In this document: in pieces, positions 5,893 through 14,186 of the stretch
Layout: each line of letters starts with the position of its first letter
Position numbering within the stretch: the first letter of the stretch is position 1
The notes under the pieces: model-generated
Told to the model about the DNA's origin: nothing
Database searches by the model: none
Seen by the model: only the letters and a program-made list of their open reading frames with translations
Position numbers and translations under genes: made by a program
Origin: SLRI01 sp964576715
GTDB lineage: Bacteria; Pseudomonadota; Alphaproteobacteria; Geminicoccales; Geminicoccaceae
Direction of reading: 5' to 3'
Assembly (NCBI GenBank): GCA_964576715.1
Contig: CAZNWE010000090.1
Coordinates: forward strand, 1 to 15,292
Length of the DNA: 15,292 nt

Positions 5893-6903
5893 GTGTCCTA
5901 TCGCCCGCTCGGCCGCTCCGGCCTCAAGGTTTCACCGTTTTGTCTCGGCACGATGATGTTCGGCGGGCGAACCGACGCGGCGACCGCCGTGCGGATCATC
6001 GGCACGGCCAGGGAGGCCGGGGTCAACTTCATCGACACCGCCGATGTGTACAACAACGGCGAGAGCGAGCGGATCACCGGCCGGGCGATCGCCGGCGACC
6101 GCCACGATTGGGTGCTGGCCAGTAAGGCGGCCAACCCGATGGGCGATGGACCCAACCAGCGCGGCCTCTCGCGCAAGTGGCTGATCCAGGCCTGCGAGGC
6201 GAGCCTGGAGCGGCTCGGCACCGACTTCATCGATATCTACTATCTGCACAAGGAGGACCACGACACCCCGCTCGACGAGACGGTCGGGGCGCTGGCCGAT
6301 CTCGTGCGGGCGGGCAAGATCCGCTATGTCGGGCTCTCCAACTATCGCGCCTGGCGGATCGCCGAGATCTGCCGGCTCGCGGCCGAGGCCGGGATCGATC
6401 GGCCGGTGGTGCTACAGCCCTACTACAACATCATGAACCGCCAACCGGAGGTCGAGCTCTTGCCGGCCGCGGGTTATTTCGGTCTCGGCGTTGCCCCGTA
6501 CAGCCCCCTCGCCCGGGGTGTCCTGACCGCGAAGTATCAGCCGGGCGACCAGCCGCTTGCCGACAGCCGGGCGGGGCGCCAGGACAAGCGGATGATGCAG
6601 ACCGAATGGCGCCCGGAGAGCCTGGCGATCGCCCAGATCCTGAAGACGCACGCCGACGCCAAGGGCTGCACGACCGGGCAGCTCGCGATTGCCTGGCTCC
6701 TCAACAACCGGCTGGTCACGAGCCCGATCGCCGGGCCGCGGACGGTCGAGCAGATGGTCGACTATCTGGGCGCACTGACAGTGACCTTTACGGCCGAAGA
6801 CGAGCGCTTGGTCGACAGCCTGGTGGCGGCCGGGCACCCGAGCACCCCCGGCTACAACGACCCGGCCTACCCGCTCGAAGGCCGCGTGCCCGTCGCCGGC
6901 TGA
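5893..6903 (+). CDS. Aldo/keto reductase family oxidoreductase
   Basis: A cytoplasmic NADPH-dependent carbonyl reductase of the TIM-barrel AKR superfamily, 336 residues, a normal length. The N-terminus SYRPLGRSGLKVSPFCLGTM is typical. All four catalytic residues are visible: Asp48 and Tyr53 in FIDTADVYNNGESE, Lys78 in WVLASKAANP, and His119 in YYLHKEDHD. Later family motifs are KIRYVGLSN, the phosphate-binding-loop region around SPIAGPRTVEQM, and an APYSPLARGVL segment seen in the YajO/Tas-like branch. Two GTG starts compete (5887 and 5893). AAAGG at 5880-5884 is 8 bases from 5893 but only 2 from 5887, so I prefer 5893. It follows the 6PGDH-like gene by 66 bases in the same direction and may share its transcript. 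The substrate cannot be told from sequence; general aldehyde or sugar reduction is the safe statement. Confidence 0.92.
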   Translation: MSYRPLGRSGLKVSPFCLGTMMFGGRTDAATAVRIIGTAREAGVNFIDTADVYNNGESERITGRAIAGDRHDWVLASKAANPMGDGPNQRGLSRKWLIQACEASLERLGTDFIDIYYLHKEDHDTPLDETVGALADLVRAGKIRYVGLSNYRAWRIAEICRLAAEAGIDRPVVLQPYYNIMNRQPEVELLPAAGYFGLGVAPYSPLARGVLTAKYQPGDQPLADSRAGRQDKRMMQTEWRPESLAIAQILKTHADAKGCTTGQLAIAWLLNNRLVTSPIAGPRTVEQMVDYLGALTVTFTAEDERLVDSLVAAGHPSTPGYNDPAYPLEGRVPVAG

Positions 6904-7351
6904 ACACAAGCGCGCTGCTGCCGCTGCTGGCGCCGCAGCGGGATGGTCGGCGCCATCAAGGACTGGTCACGACAGAGTCGAGCCTGCCTGCCGTCGCCGG
7001 GCGGCGTTGACCCGGGTCGGTGGTCGGCCGGGCTAGGTGCTGCCCCGCGGCGCGACTGCGGTAGCAATCTCTCGGCTCAGCTGCGCCTGGGCCGGGGCCG
7101 GGCCCTCGCCACGCCCAACCATGCGCGGCTCTTGTTGATGGCGGTCGTCGGCTACTGGCGTTACGGCGAGGTCTTGTCCACCACGACCGCACTCGGTGCC
7201 CTCCTGATCGTGGGTCCGGCCAAGCCAGACGATCCATCGCAACGCCCAGCGGCGCAAGGAGCCGGCGCAGGCTGCGACGAGTGCCGTTGCAGTCGGCGAC
7301 AAGTCCGACGGCTAAAGGCGGCGCGCGAGCGGCACGAGCCGACCGTCCGGC
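6904..7351. other. Decayed intergenic region between the aldo/keto reductase and pqiC
   Basis: About 450 bases separate two convergent genes with no intact gene. Just after the reductase stop is a hairpin, CCGCTG (6921-6926) with CAGCGG (6936-6941), lacking a T-tract, which may weakly terminate that transcript. A transporter fragment is embedded at about 7111-7218 (listed separately). A forward frame spans 6943-7395, but outside the fragment it shows no family resemblance, and it runs antisense into pqiC. GAGCCG/CGGCTC (7336-7353) forms a small hairpin overlapping the pqiC stop. Confidence 0.5.
7111..7218 (+). pseudogene. Fragment of an EamA/DMT-type membrane transporter
   Basis: Translated in the frame beginning at 6943, this stretch reads ARLLLMAVVGYWRYGEV, then LGALLIVG. 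That pattern matches the last two membrane helices of EamA (drug/metabolite transporter) proteins, where the usual form is a helix ending in LGxxLFGE, a short loop, then LGAxLIVxG. The preceding helices, the first EamA repeat and a start region are missing, and the flanking frame is not hydrophobic. This is best read as the C-terminal remnant of a lost transporter gene. The similarity covers only about 36 residues and was judged by eye. Confidence 0.5.
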
Positions 7352-7984
7352 TCAGCTGGCCTCACCGGCGATGGCCGTCGCGACGATCCGGCTGAGACGG
7401 CCAACGGCGTCACTCATTGCGGCGGCACGGCGCTCAAAGGTCGGCGGGCTCGCCACCGGCTGAGTGATCCTCACCGGCGCTGTCTGCAGAACGTCGCGCG
7501 ACTCACGCTTGAACAGCGACCAGCGCCCCTCCAAGACAACCAGTTCCTCGGCCGGCACGCCTGCCGCAGCGGCGGTTCCGACCTCGATGTCGAACCGCTC
7601 GACGGCGATCTCGACCGTGTAGTCGAGCGGCAGCAGGCGCTGCTCCGGCAGCAAGAACACGCGATCGGTGCCGAGCAGTTGCGCCAGGTTGCGGGCGACA
7701 ATGCTGCGAATCTGCAGGTCGAGCGGCTCGATCCAGTTGTCGGTGCCGGCGACCGTGAGCTCGTTCGGGCCGGTCCGCGTCACGATGCCGTTGCGGTCGA
7801 GGTAGCTTGCGAGCGTGATGGGCAGGACCCCGATCGCCTGCTCGGTTTCGGCCACGGGCATCTCGTCGCTGAGCGGCGTCAAGGCGAAGTAGCGCACCGG
7901 CTGGCTCGGCGTGCAGCCGGCGACGAGGGCGGCGAGCGCCAGTGCCGCCAAGCGGCCTTGCAAGGGGCTCGGCATGGTGGTCAT
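7352..7984 (-). CDS. pqiC: PqiC-like outer-membrane lipoprotein (ABC-type transport auxiliary lipoprotein)
   Basis: PqiC is the outer-membrane-anchored partner of the PqiB needle in the MCE-type lipid-trafficking complex PqiABC. This 210-residue protein begins with a lipoprotein signal peptide (RLAALALAALVAGC) with lipobox VAGC, so Cys24 would be lipidated after cleavage. Directly after it come PSQPVRYFALTPL, IGVLPITLASYLDRNGIV and GTDNWIEPLD, the typical opening of the DUF330/YmbA family. E. coli PqiC is about 187 residues, so the length fits. Its ATG overlaps the pqiB stop in an ATGA (7981-7984), indicating translational coupling. An alternative start at the second Met (7975) would shorten the N-terminus by three residues. 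Confidence 0.9.
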   Translation of the reverse strand: MTTMPSPLQGRLAALALAALVAGCTPSQPVRYFALTPLSDEMPVAETEQAIGVLPITLASYLDRNGIVTRTGPNELTVAGTDNWIEPLDLQIRSIVARNLAQLLGTDRVFLLPEQRLLPLDYTVEIAVERFDIEVGTAAAAGVPAEELVVLEGRWSLFKRESRDVLQTAPVRITQPVASPPTFERRAAAMSDAVGRLSRIVATAIAGEAS

Positions 7985-9630
7985 TCCCTCCTGCCGCGGA
8001 TGATGGCGCTGGGGTCACGGTCGAGCATGTCGGCGAAGCCACGAATCGAGCGTGCAGCGGCCGTCAGCTCCTGCAGCACCCGCTCGAGCTGATAGCGCAG
8101 CATCGAGTTCTCGCCGAGAACCGAATCGACCGACTGCAGGGTTCGCCGGGCCTCGTCCACGGCCGATTCGGCCGAACGCGCCATCGGGCCGGTGGCCGCG
8201 TTGAGCTCGGCGATGAGGCTCCGCAGGTCGTCGCTGGCGGCCGCCAAATTCTTGACGCCGGCTGCGGTCTCCGGGCTCGTGACAAGGGCCTCCACCGCAG
8301 CCGCCGACTGCTGCAGACTCTGGGCGATAGCCTCGATCGGCAGGGTCGACAGCCGATCGAGCAGGCCGCTGATCGAGGCAGTGAGCGCCTCGAGATCGGT
8401 CGGCACGGACGGAACCATCGCCACCCCGTCGACCATGGTCATCTCGGCCGGTGCCGCGTTGGGGAGGATGTTCATCTCGATGAAGAGATCGCCGGTGACC
8501 AGGTTGCCGGTCTTGAGCTGCGCGCGGAGCCCGAGCGACACCAGGTGCCGCGTGCGCTCGTATTGCTTGTCGATCGTATCCTCCGGAGCGCTATTGACAA
8601 AGCGCTGCGGCTCCAGATTGACGTGGACGCGAATCGGTGCCTTGCCGGTCGTGAAGTCCGGAATCAGTTCAATGCGCTCGACCGAGCCCACGCGGATGCC
8701 ACGGAACTCGACCGGTGCACCGACCTGTAGCCCACGGATCGAGCTGTCGAAATCGATGAGGTAGGGAACTCGTACGTTGCTCGGCGGCTGGTTGATGCTC
8801 GCCCGGTCCGGAAAGAGCCTGAAGCTGGTGTCGGCGGCAGCCGGATCGCCACTCCCCGGCGGCGAAGCGAACTCGACACCGCCCGCGAGAAGCGCGGTGA
8901 CTGTGGCGATCTGCAGGTCGATGCCGTCGGCGCCGGCCGTGAAACGAATGCCGCTGACATCCCAGAAGTGACTGTCGGGCTTGACGAGCCGGTCGTACGG
9001 GCTGCGCACGAAGATCGGGATCTCGAACTGCTTGGCGTCCTCGGTCAGCCGATGGCCGAGAACCTGACCGACCTCGAGGCCCAGATAGTAGACCGGCGCG
9101 CCTCGGCTGACCGAGCCGAGATTGTCGGCAATCAGCTTGTACTCGGTGCCTTCGACGTCCGAGCGGATCAACGGCGGCTCCTCGAGTCCGACAAAGCTCT
9201 TGGCAGCTTCGCCCTCGGCCGGCTCGACCTCGATATAGGCGCCGGAGAGCAGCGTCCCGAGCCCGCTCACGCCACTGATCCCGACCCGCGGACGGACCAC
9301 CCAGAACCGGCTTTCCTTGGTGACATGCGACGCGAAGCTCTTGTCGATCCGCGCTTCGACGACGATGCCGCTGAGATCGGACGCCACCCGGACGTTCTCG
9401 ACCAGACCGACATTGACGTCGCGATACTTGACCAGTGTCTTGCCGGCCTCGAGCCCGTCGGCGGTGACGAACGTCACCTGGACCAACGGCCCCTTGTTCA
9501 AGACGGTCGTCACGGCGAGCCAGATGCCGATGGCGGCGGCGACGATCGGCACAATCCAGACGAGCGAGAACCCTCTGCTCTTGCGCAGGACGGCCTCGGC
9601 AAGTTGCTGGTCAGGCTGGACTGGGGGCAT
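7981..9630 (-). CDS. pqiB: PqiB, MCE-domain lipid transport protein
   Basis: PqiB forms a hexameric tube of stacked MCE rings that crosses the periplasm and is thought to move lipids between inner and outer membrane. The predicted 549 residues match E. coli PqiB (about 546). One transmembrane helix lies at about residues 23-41 (LVWIVPIVAAAIGIWLAV). Three MCE domains follow at about 48-138, 163-255 and 286-395; each shows the family pattern of a Gly-rich strand such as VKYRDVNVGLVENV, YLGLEVGQVLGHRL and VEFRGIRVGSVERI. A long helical C-terminus (about 410-530) would build the needle. I prefer the ATG at 9630 because AAGG lies about 10 bases upstream and the length matches. An in-frame ATG at 9675 would add 15 residues and overlap pqiA by 65 bases without a ribosome binding site. 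The middle gene of the pqiABC operon. Confidence 0.95.
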   Translation of the reverse strand: MPPVQPDQQLAEAVLRKSRGFSLVWIVPIVAAAIGIWLAVTTVLNKGPLVQVTFVTADGLEAGKTLVKYRDVNVGLVENVRVASDLSGIVVEARIDKSFASHVTKESRFWVVRPRVGISGVSGLGTLLSGAYIEVEPAEGEAAKSFVGLEEPPLIRSDVEGTEYKLIADNLGSVSRGAPVYYLGLEVGQVLGHRLTEDAKQFEIPIFVRSPYDRLVKPDSHFWDVSGIRFTAGADGIDLQIATVTALLAGGVEFASPPGSGDPAAADTSFRLFPDRASINQPPSNVRVPYLIDFDSSIRGLQVGAPVEFRGIRVGSVERIELIPDFTTGKAPIRVHVNLEPQRFVNSAPEDTIDKQYERTRHLVSLGLRAQLKTGNLVTGDLFIEMNILPNAAPAEMTMVDGVAMVPSVPTDLEALTASISGLLDRLSTLPIEAIAQSLQQSAAAVEALVTSPETAAGVKNLAAASDDLRSLIAELNAATGPMARSAESAVDEARRTLQSVDSVLGENSMLRYQLERVLQELTAAARSIRGFADMLDRDPSAIIRGRRE

Positions 9631-10861
9631 CTGTCTGGCGCCTTCTGTCCCAAATAAGCCGCGGCTCGAAGCCATGCGAGGCGAGCATCGTGAGGATCAC
9701 GACGGAAGCGAACGCCACCGCCCCCGGTCCGGGCTCGATTCGCGCGATCTCGCCAAGATCGACGAGCACGACCAGGATCGAGATCATGAACACATCGATC
9801 ATCGACCAGCGGCCGACCTGTTCGATGATCCGATAAAGCAAGGTGCGATCGCGCGCTCGCGCGAGCCAGCCACGCTGCACGGAAACCAGTAGCAGCACCA
9901 AGCCGATCAGCTTGAGCACCGGCACCGTGATGCTGGCGAAGAAGACGAGCGCCGCGATCGGCCACATGCCCGCCTCGATCAGCGCCACCACGCCCGAGAG
10001 AATTGTATCAGGCTCACCTTGACCGAAGGTCGTAACGCTCATCACCGGCAGGACATTGGCGGGAATGTAGAGAAGCGCGGCGGCAATCAGCAGGGCCCAG
10101 GTCCGGGCCAGCGAGTCCGGCTTGCGCCGGTGCAGCGCTGCGTGGCAGCGCGGGCACTTCATCTGATGCACGCCAGCGGGGAGCGCCACGACCTGGCCGC
10201 AGACCTCGCAGCCGATCAGCGGCCGGCCGGTGGCGAGCAGGTCGCCGAGCCGGTTCTGCGGTGCCAGCCGCCACCATACCGCACGCGGATCCAGCGCGTT
10301 GTCGGCGGCGGCGATGCAGACCATGAGCGCGCCGAACGCCCAGATCGCGGGACCCAGCGTGATGGTGGCGAGATCGACGAGCTTGGTATAGGCGACGAGC
10401 AAGCCGAGCAGATAAACCTCGGTCATCGCCCAGGTCCGCGACCGCGCAAAGAGCGCGAAAAGCTCCGCCGTACCCGGCGCCAAGCGGTTCCAGAGCAGTG
10501 GCAGCAACACCCAGATGCCGAGCCCGAGCCGTGCGAACGGCATCAGGCTGGCCAGGACGAACACGACGATAGCGATCTCCCACGATCCATCCTCCCAGAG
10601 GGCGACGATGCTGGCGGGGATGGTACCGGCGGTCGAGTTGCCCTCCATCGTGAAGGTCATGAAGGGAAAGGCGTGGGCGATGACCAAGAGAATGAGCGCC
10701 GCGATGTTGAACGCGAGTGCGCGGCGGATACTGTCGCGACGCTCCCGGAACAACACGTTGCCACAGGCGCCGCAAGTCGCGGTCACGCCCGCCGGCACGC
10801 GTCGGACGGTCGTGAGCGTGTCGCATTCATCACAGATCAAGACCGGGCGATCCGCTTCCAT
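9611..10861 (-). CDS. pqiA: PqiA, inner-membrane component of the PqiABC system
   Basis: PqiA is the polytopic inner-membrane protein of the PqiABC lipid-trafficking system, induced in E. coli by paraquat through SoxRS. This 416-residue protein (E. coli about 417) is a tandem of two homologous halves. Each half begins with a cytoplasmic zinc-ribbon-like four-Cys cluster: Cys10/Cys13 with Cys30/Cys33, and Cys218/Cys221 with Cys236/Cys239. After each cluster come about four membrane helices, including the conserved segments IAHAFPFMTF and YIPANVLPVMSVTTFG. All eight Cys are present. The end overlaps pqiB by 20 bases, so the genes are coupled. No strong Shine-Dalgarno precedes the ATG at 10861, and I saw no SoxR-type site upstream. 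Its promoter presumably lies in the 271 bases before it. Confidence 0.95.
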   Translation of the reverse strand: MEADRPVLICDECDTLTTVRRVPAGVTATCGACGNVLFRERRDSIRRALAFNIAALILLVIAHAFPFMTFTMEGNSTAGTIPASIVALWEDGSWEIAIVVFVLASLMPFARLGLGIWVLLPLLWNRLAPGTAELFALFARSRTWAMTEVYLLGLLVAYTKLVDLATITLGPAIWAFGALMVCIAAADNALDPRAVWWRLAPQNRLGDLLATGRPLIGCEVCGQVVALPAGVHQMKCPRCHAALHRRKPDSLARTWALLIAAALLYIPANVLPVMSVTTFGQGEPDTILSGVVALIEAGMWPIAALVFFASITVPVLKLIGLVLLLVSVQRGWLARARDRTLLYRIIEQVGRWSMIDVFMISILVVLVDLGEIARIEPGPGAVAFASVVILTMLASHGFEPRLIWDRRRQTDAPSPA

Positions 10862-11132
10862 AGTCCCAAACCTAGTGCATCAGGACGCAACAGCGCACGA
10901 CAAATGCGCCAGCCGACGGCATGAGCCGGGGTCCCGCCCGTCTGGAATGGCACCTTGCAGCTGATCGGACAGCAAGCCGGAACGAGACGGCTGCCAGGGC
11001 GACGGGGCTTCCTCGTTCGGCTCGTGGATCACCTCGACCGCACGGAACGGAAGGCGGCTGCGTGGTGCTCGGTAGGCGAGCAAACGGCTTGCCTGGAGCT
11101 GTTGCAGCAACGGACGCCAACGCGTCGTGTGG
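10862..11132. other. Region upstream of pqiA, no supported gene
   Basis: The 271 bases between the cyclase stop and the pqiA start should hold the pqi promoter, but I could not pick one with confidence. A reverse frame from a TTG at 11110 to 10880 encodes 76 residues with moderately GC-rich third positions and a central segment (RAVEVIHEPNEEAPSPWQPS) that looks protein-like. It lacks a ribosome binding site and any family I recognise. It could be a decayed gene or chance. Overlapping forward frames look random. Confidence 0.4.
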
Positions 11133-12914
11133 CTAGAGCCGGGCTGGCAATCCGGCCTTGGCGAGGCCGGCCATCACCAGCTCCGGGTCTGCCGGCCGTT
11201 CGAATCGCTGGCGTGCCAGGCGTGGCTCCATGGCGAAGGACGGGTTGATCGCGAGCAGCTCCGCCCAGGCCTGGCGCGCCTCCGCGAGCTCGCCCAGATG
11301 CCCGAGGGCGGCGGCGAGCCAGGCCCGGCCGACGTCGGTGTCCTTGGCCAGGAGCAGGCGCTCGCGCAGGACCATTGCCGCCGTCTCGAAATGGCCGAGC
11401 AGCAGGTGTGCCATGCCAAGGTTCTGCAGATACTGATGGGTCCAGGCGGGATCGATGCGGATCGCGCGCTCGAGATCGGCAATCGCTTCCTGATGGCGCC
11501 CGGCGGCGAGGGCGATCTCGCTGCGGGTGAACAGGCCCAGAGCGTAGTCGGGACTTTTCGCCAGTGTCTTGTCGATCGACAGCGCAGCCAGGTCGTAGTC
11601 GCCCATCCACCGGGCGGCGACGGCGATGGCGTGATTGGCGAGCGGCTCGTCCGGATCGAGCTCGACGGCGCGGTCGGCGAGTGCCTTGGCCTTGGCGGTC
11701 ACTATCTCGGGCGCGTCGCCGGACCACTGGTTGTGGAAGTCCAGCCAATGGCAGATCGAGGTCAGCGCGTATGCCTGTACGTAGCCCGGATCGCGCTCGA
11801 TGGCGCGCAACCCTTCGGTAATGCCGCGCTGCCAGAGTACCGGGGTCAGCCCCGGCGAGAAGATCAGCGTGCGCATGCGCCAGAAGCTGTCATGCGCCTC
11901 CAGGTTCGTCGTGCCGATCCCGACGATGCTGGCCTTCTCGGCGGGTGACAGCCTGATCTTGAGCGCCTCGACGATCTCGAGCGTCACCTGGTCCTGGACG
12001 GCGAAGACATCGGTGAGCTCGCGGTCATAGCGGTCGGCCCAGAGATGCCCGCCGGTCGCCACGTCGATCAGCTGGGCGGTGATGCGCACCCGCTCCCCGG
12101 CGCGCCGCACGCTGCCCTCGAGCACATGGCCGACACCCAGCTCGCGGCCGATCACCCGCAGATCGACCGGCTTGCCCTTGTAGGCGAAGCTCGAATTGCG
12201 GGCGATGACCAGCAGCCCCGGCACCTTGCTAAGGTCGGTGATGATGTCCTCGCTGATGCCGTCGGAAAAGTACTCCTGCTCGGCGTCGCCCGACATGTTG
12301 TTGAACGGCAGCACCGCGATCGATGGCCCCTCGGGGCGTCGCGTCGCCGGCGGCGCCGCGGTGATGGCGCATGGCGGTGCCTCGTCTGTCGGGGCATCCG
12401 CCGGGTGCCATCGCCAGACCTCGATCGGCCGGGCGATGTTCTTGACGGCGACAGCACCACCATTCTGGAACACGGTGTCGGAGCGGCCGCGGTAGCTCTC
12501 GTTGACCACCGAGGAAATGCAGACGCCACCCGGCTTCGCCAACGGCTCGAGCCGGGCCGCGATGTTGACGCCGTCACCGTAGATGTCGTCACCCTGGATG
12601 ATGATGTCGCCGAGGTTGATGCCGATGCGCAAGGTCACCGCCGGCGTGCCGTCCGATGCAGCCGCCGCCGTCTGAATGGCCACGGCGCAATCGACGGCGT
12701 CGACGACACTGCTGAACGCAACCAGCGTCCCGTCACCCATCAGCTTGACGATCCGGCCGCCGTACCGGGCGACGACGGGGTTGAAATCGGCCTCGCGATG
12801 CCGGTTCAGGGCTGTCAGCGCGCCGACCTCGTCCTCGGCCATGCGGCGGGAGTAGCCGACCACATCCGCGACCAGGATGGCGGCGAGACGACGGATCGTG
12901 CGCGCGGCTTCCAT
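11133..12914 (-). CDS. Class III adenylate/guanylate cyclase fused to a TolB-like domain and TPRs
   Basis: The 593-residue protein starts with a class III nucleotide cyclase domain (about 8-165). Metal-binding Asp17 lies in ILVADVVGYS and Asp61 in VKLMGDGTLVAF. The purine-selecting residues are Lys57 and Asp110, and the transition-state residues Asn117 and Arg121 fall in IYGDGVNIAARLE, so the site looks active and adenylate-type. After an Ala/Pro-rich linker (about 170-195) comes a TolB N-terminal-like/FlgO-like domain (about 196-318: PSIAVLPFNNMSGD, YFSDGISEDIITDLS, GHVLEGSVRR, LWADRYDRE). TPR-type helical repeats follow (about 370-575, for example AIADLERAIRIDPAW). No membrane segment or signal peptide is visible, so it is probably cytoplasmic. 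This architecture is common in Rhizobiales-type genomes, often in many copies; the signal sensed is unknown. There is no clear Shine-Dalgarno before ATG 12914. It stands alone, leftward, between the FAH gene and pqiA. Confidence 0.93.
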   Translation of the reverse strand: MEAARTIRRLAAILVADVVGYSRRMAEDEVGALTALNRHREADFNPVVARYGGRIVKLMGDGTLVAFSSVVDAVDCAVAIQTAAAASDGTPAVTLRIGINLGDIIIQGDDIYGDGVNIAARLEPLAKPGGVCISSVVNESYRGRSDTVFQNGGAVAVKNIARPIEVWRWHPADAPTDEAPPCAITAAPPATRRPEGPSIAVLPFNNMSGDAEQEYFSDGISEDIITDLSKVPGLLVIARNSSFAYKGKPVDLRVIGRELGVGHVLEGSVRRAGERVRITAQLIDVATGGHLWADRYDRELTDVFAVQDQVTLEIVEALKIRLSPAEKASIVGIGTTNLEAHDSFWRMRTLIFSPGLTPVLWQRGITEGLRAIERDPGYVQAYALTSICHWLDFHNQWSGDAPEIVTAKAKALADRAVELDPDEPLANHAIAVAARWMGDYDLAALSIDKTLAKSPDYALGLFTRSEIALAAGRHQEAIADLERAIRIDPAWTHQYLQNLGMAHLLLGHFETAAMVLRERLLLAKDTDVGRAWLAAALGHLGELAEARQAWAELLAINPSFAMEPRLARQRFERPADPELVMAGLAKAGLPARL

Positions 12915-12990
12915 GCCGCATGTCTAGCGACAAACGACCACTCCCGCCACACGCGATGCGGCGGGCGCCGACGCGGCTAGGCCGAGCGGT
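12915..12990. other. Intergenic gap with a weak hairpin between the FAH gene and the cyclase
   Basis: CCCGCC (12943-12948) and GGCGGG (12960-12965) can form a 6-bp GC hairpin with an 11-base loop. On the reverse strand this lies 26 bases after the FAH-gene stop and about 30 bases before the cyclase start. There is no T-tract, so termination is only possible, perhaps Rho-assisted. The cyclase promoter should lie here or within the FAH coding end. Confidence 0.3.
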
Positions 12991-14169
12991 TCAGAGGAGG
13001 CCCCGCGCCTTGAGATTGGCGATGAGATGCCGGGCGCCGAACGCCCAGGGTGTTACCTTGTCGGCATGGTTGACGCGATTGACCAGGCAGCCGAGCTCGG
13101 GTGTTCTGATCTCGACGATGTCGCCCAGCTGGTGGGTGAAGCCACGGCCGGGGGCACCCCGATCCTCGACCGGCGCGAACATGGTGCCGCAGAAGAGGAC
13201 CGCACCGTCCGGGTACTGGTGCGTGCCGCTGACGAGCTGGCCGGCCAGGTCCTCGATGTCGCGGCTGATCTCGCGCATCGAGCTGGCCCCGGTCATGACG
13301 AAGCCGTCGCTGCCCGCGACCTTGAGCGCCACCACCTGGTCGCGGATGGAAGCGAGGGTGAAGCCGTCGTCGACCAGGCGGATGAACGGGCCGAGCGCGC
13401 AGGACGCGTTGTTGTCCTTGGCCTTGCCGAGCAACAGCGCGCTTCTGCCCTCGAAGTCGCGGAGATTGACGTCATTGCCGAGCGTGGCGCCGACGATCCG
13501 GCCCTTGGCCGTGATCACCAGCACCACCTCGGGCTCGGGGTTGTTCCAGGCGGAGCGCGGGTGGATGCCGATCTCCGCACCGGTGCCGACCGCACTCATC
13601 GGCTGCGCCTTGGTGAAGATCTCGGCGTCCTCGCCGATCCCGACCTCGAGATATTGCGACCAGACCCCCGCCTCGATCAGGTGCTGCTTGAGCTTCGCCG
13701 CGGCATCGGAGCCGGGGACGACAGCCCCCAGATCCTTGCCGATCACGCTCTCGATGCGGGTTCTGACCGCAGTCGCGGCATCCGGATCGCCACGCGTCGC
13801 CTCCTCGACCACGCGCTCGAGCATGCTTTTGACGAAGGTGACGCCGGCCGCCTTGTGCGCCGAGAGGTCGGAGGGGGCCAGGAGGTGGGCCTGGTTGGGC
13901 CCGGCCCGATCGGCGTGGCTGGCGGCCAGAAGGTCGGCTGCGGCCCCGATGTCGACCGCCCGCTCGTCGCGGGCGATGGCGACGGGATCGTCCGCGTTGA
14001 TGAGATCGGCCATGGTGGGGACGAGTGCTGTCAGGTCGACCACCCGGCCCTGGCGCACGGCGACGACCGACGGCCCGCCCGGATCGCCCGGCAGCCAAGC
14101 CCGGCCGACCAGGGCTGCCGCCTCGTGATCTTTTGGCAAGGAACGCGCCGGCTCAAGCTCTGCCTCCAT
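12991..14169 (-). CDS. Fumarylacetoacetate hydrolase (FAH) family protein, XylX-like sugar-acid dehydratase
   Basis: The 392-residue protein carries a C-terminal FAH fold (about 175-390). Metal-ligand positions are visible in EIFTKAQ (Glu183), WNNPEPEVVLVI (Glu212, Glu214) and GNDVNLRD (Asp233). FAH enzymes use Mg2+ to act on 2-oxo acids, by C-C hydrolysis, decarboxylation or dehydration. The long N-terminal part (VVAVRQGRVVDLTALVPT, then LLAPSDLSAHKAAGVTF) and motifs such as FEGRSALLLGKAKDNNASCA recall Caulobacter XylX, the 2-keto-3-deoxy-D-xylonate dehydratase of about 390 residues. That is my preferred reading, from memory of the family. 2-keto-3-deoxy-arabinonate dehydratase activity is equally possible. 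The start at 14169 is set by AGGTGA just upstream; a longer frame to 14382 overlaps the neighbour and is not FAH-like. It lies 17 bases after the acyl-CoA synthetase stop, so the two are likely cotranscribed, although no other pentose-pathway gene is in view. Confidence 0.87.
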   Translation of the reverse strand: MEAELEPARSLPKDHEAAALVGRAWLPGDPGGPSVVAVRQGRVVDLTALVPTMADLINADDPVAIARDERAVDIGAAADLLAASHADRAGPNQAHLLAPSDLSAHKAAGVTFVKSMLERVVEEATRGDPDAATAVRTRIESVIGKDLGAVVPGSDAAAKLKQHLIEAGVWSQYLEVGIGEDAEIFTKAQPMSAVGTGAEIGIHPRSAWNNPEPEVVLVITAKGRIVGATLGNDVNLRDFEGRSALLLGKAKDNNASCALGPFIRLVDDGFTLASIRDQVVALKVAGSDGFVMTGASSMREISRDIEDLAGQLVSGTHQYPDGAVLFCGTMFAPVEDRGAPGRGFTHQLGDIVEIRTPELGCLVNRVNHADKVTPWAFGARHLIANLKARGLL

Positions 14170-14186
14170 CGCTCTCACCTGCCCCC

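Noticed and set aside
8968..9657. Forward frame of 229 codons opposite pqiB
   Set aside because: Antisense to the MCE domains of pqiB; Asp/Arg/Leu-rich composition and no ribosome binding site.
10951..10965. Sigma-54-like TGGCAC followed by TTGCA near 10950
   Set aside because: The two elements are almost adjacent, lacking the fixed 5-base spacing of a -24/-12 promoter, and the orientation is opposite to pqiA.
12045..12980. Forward frame of 311 codons opposite the cyclase gene
   Set aside because: It is antisense to the intact class III cyclase domain. The His/Asp/Arg-rich composition is typical of the complementary frame of a GC-rich gene.
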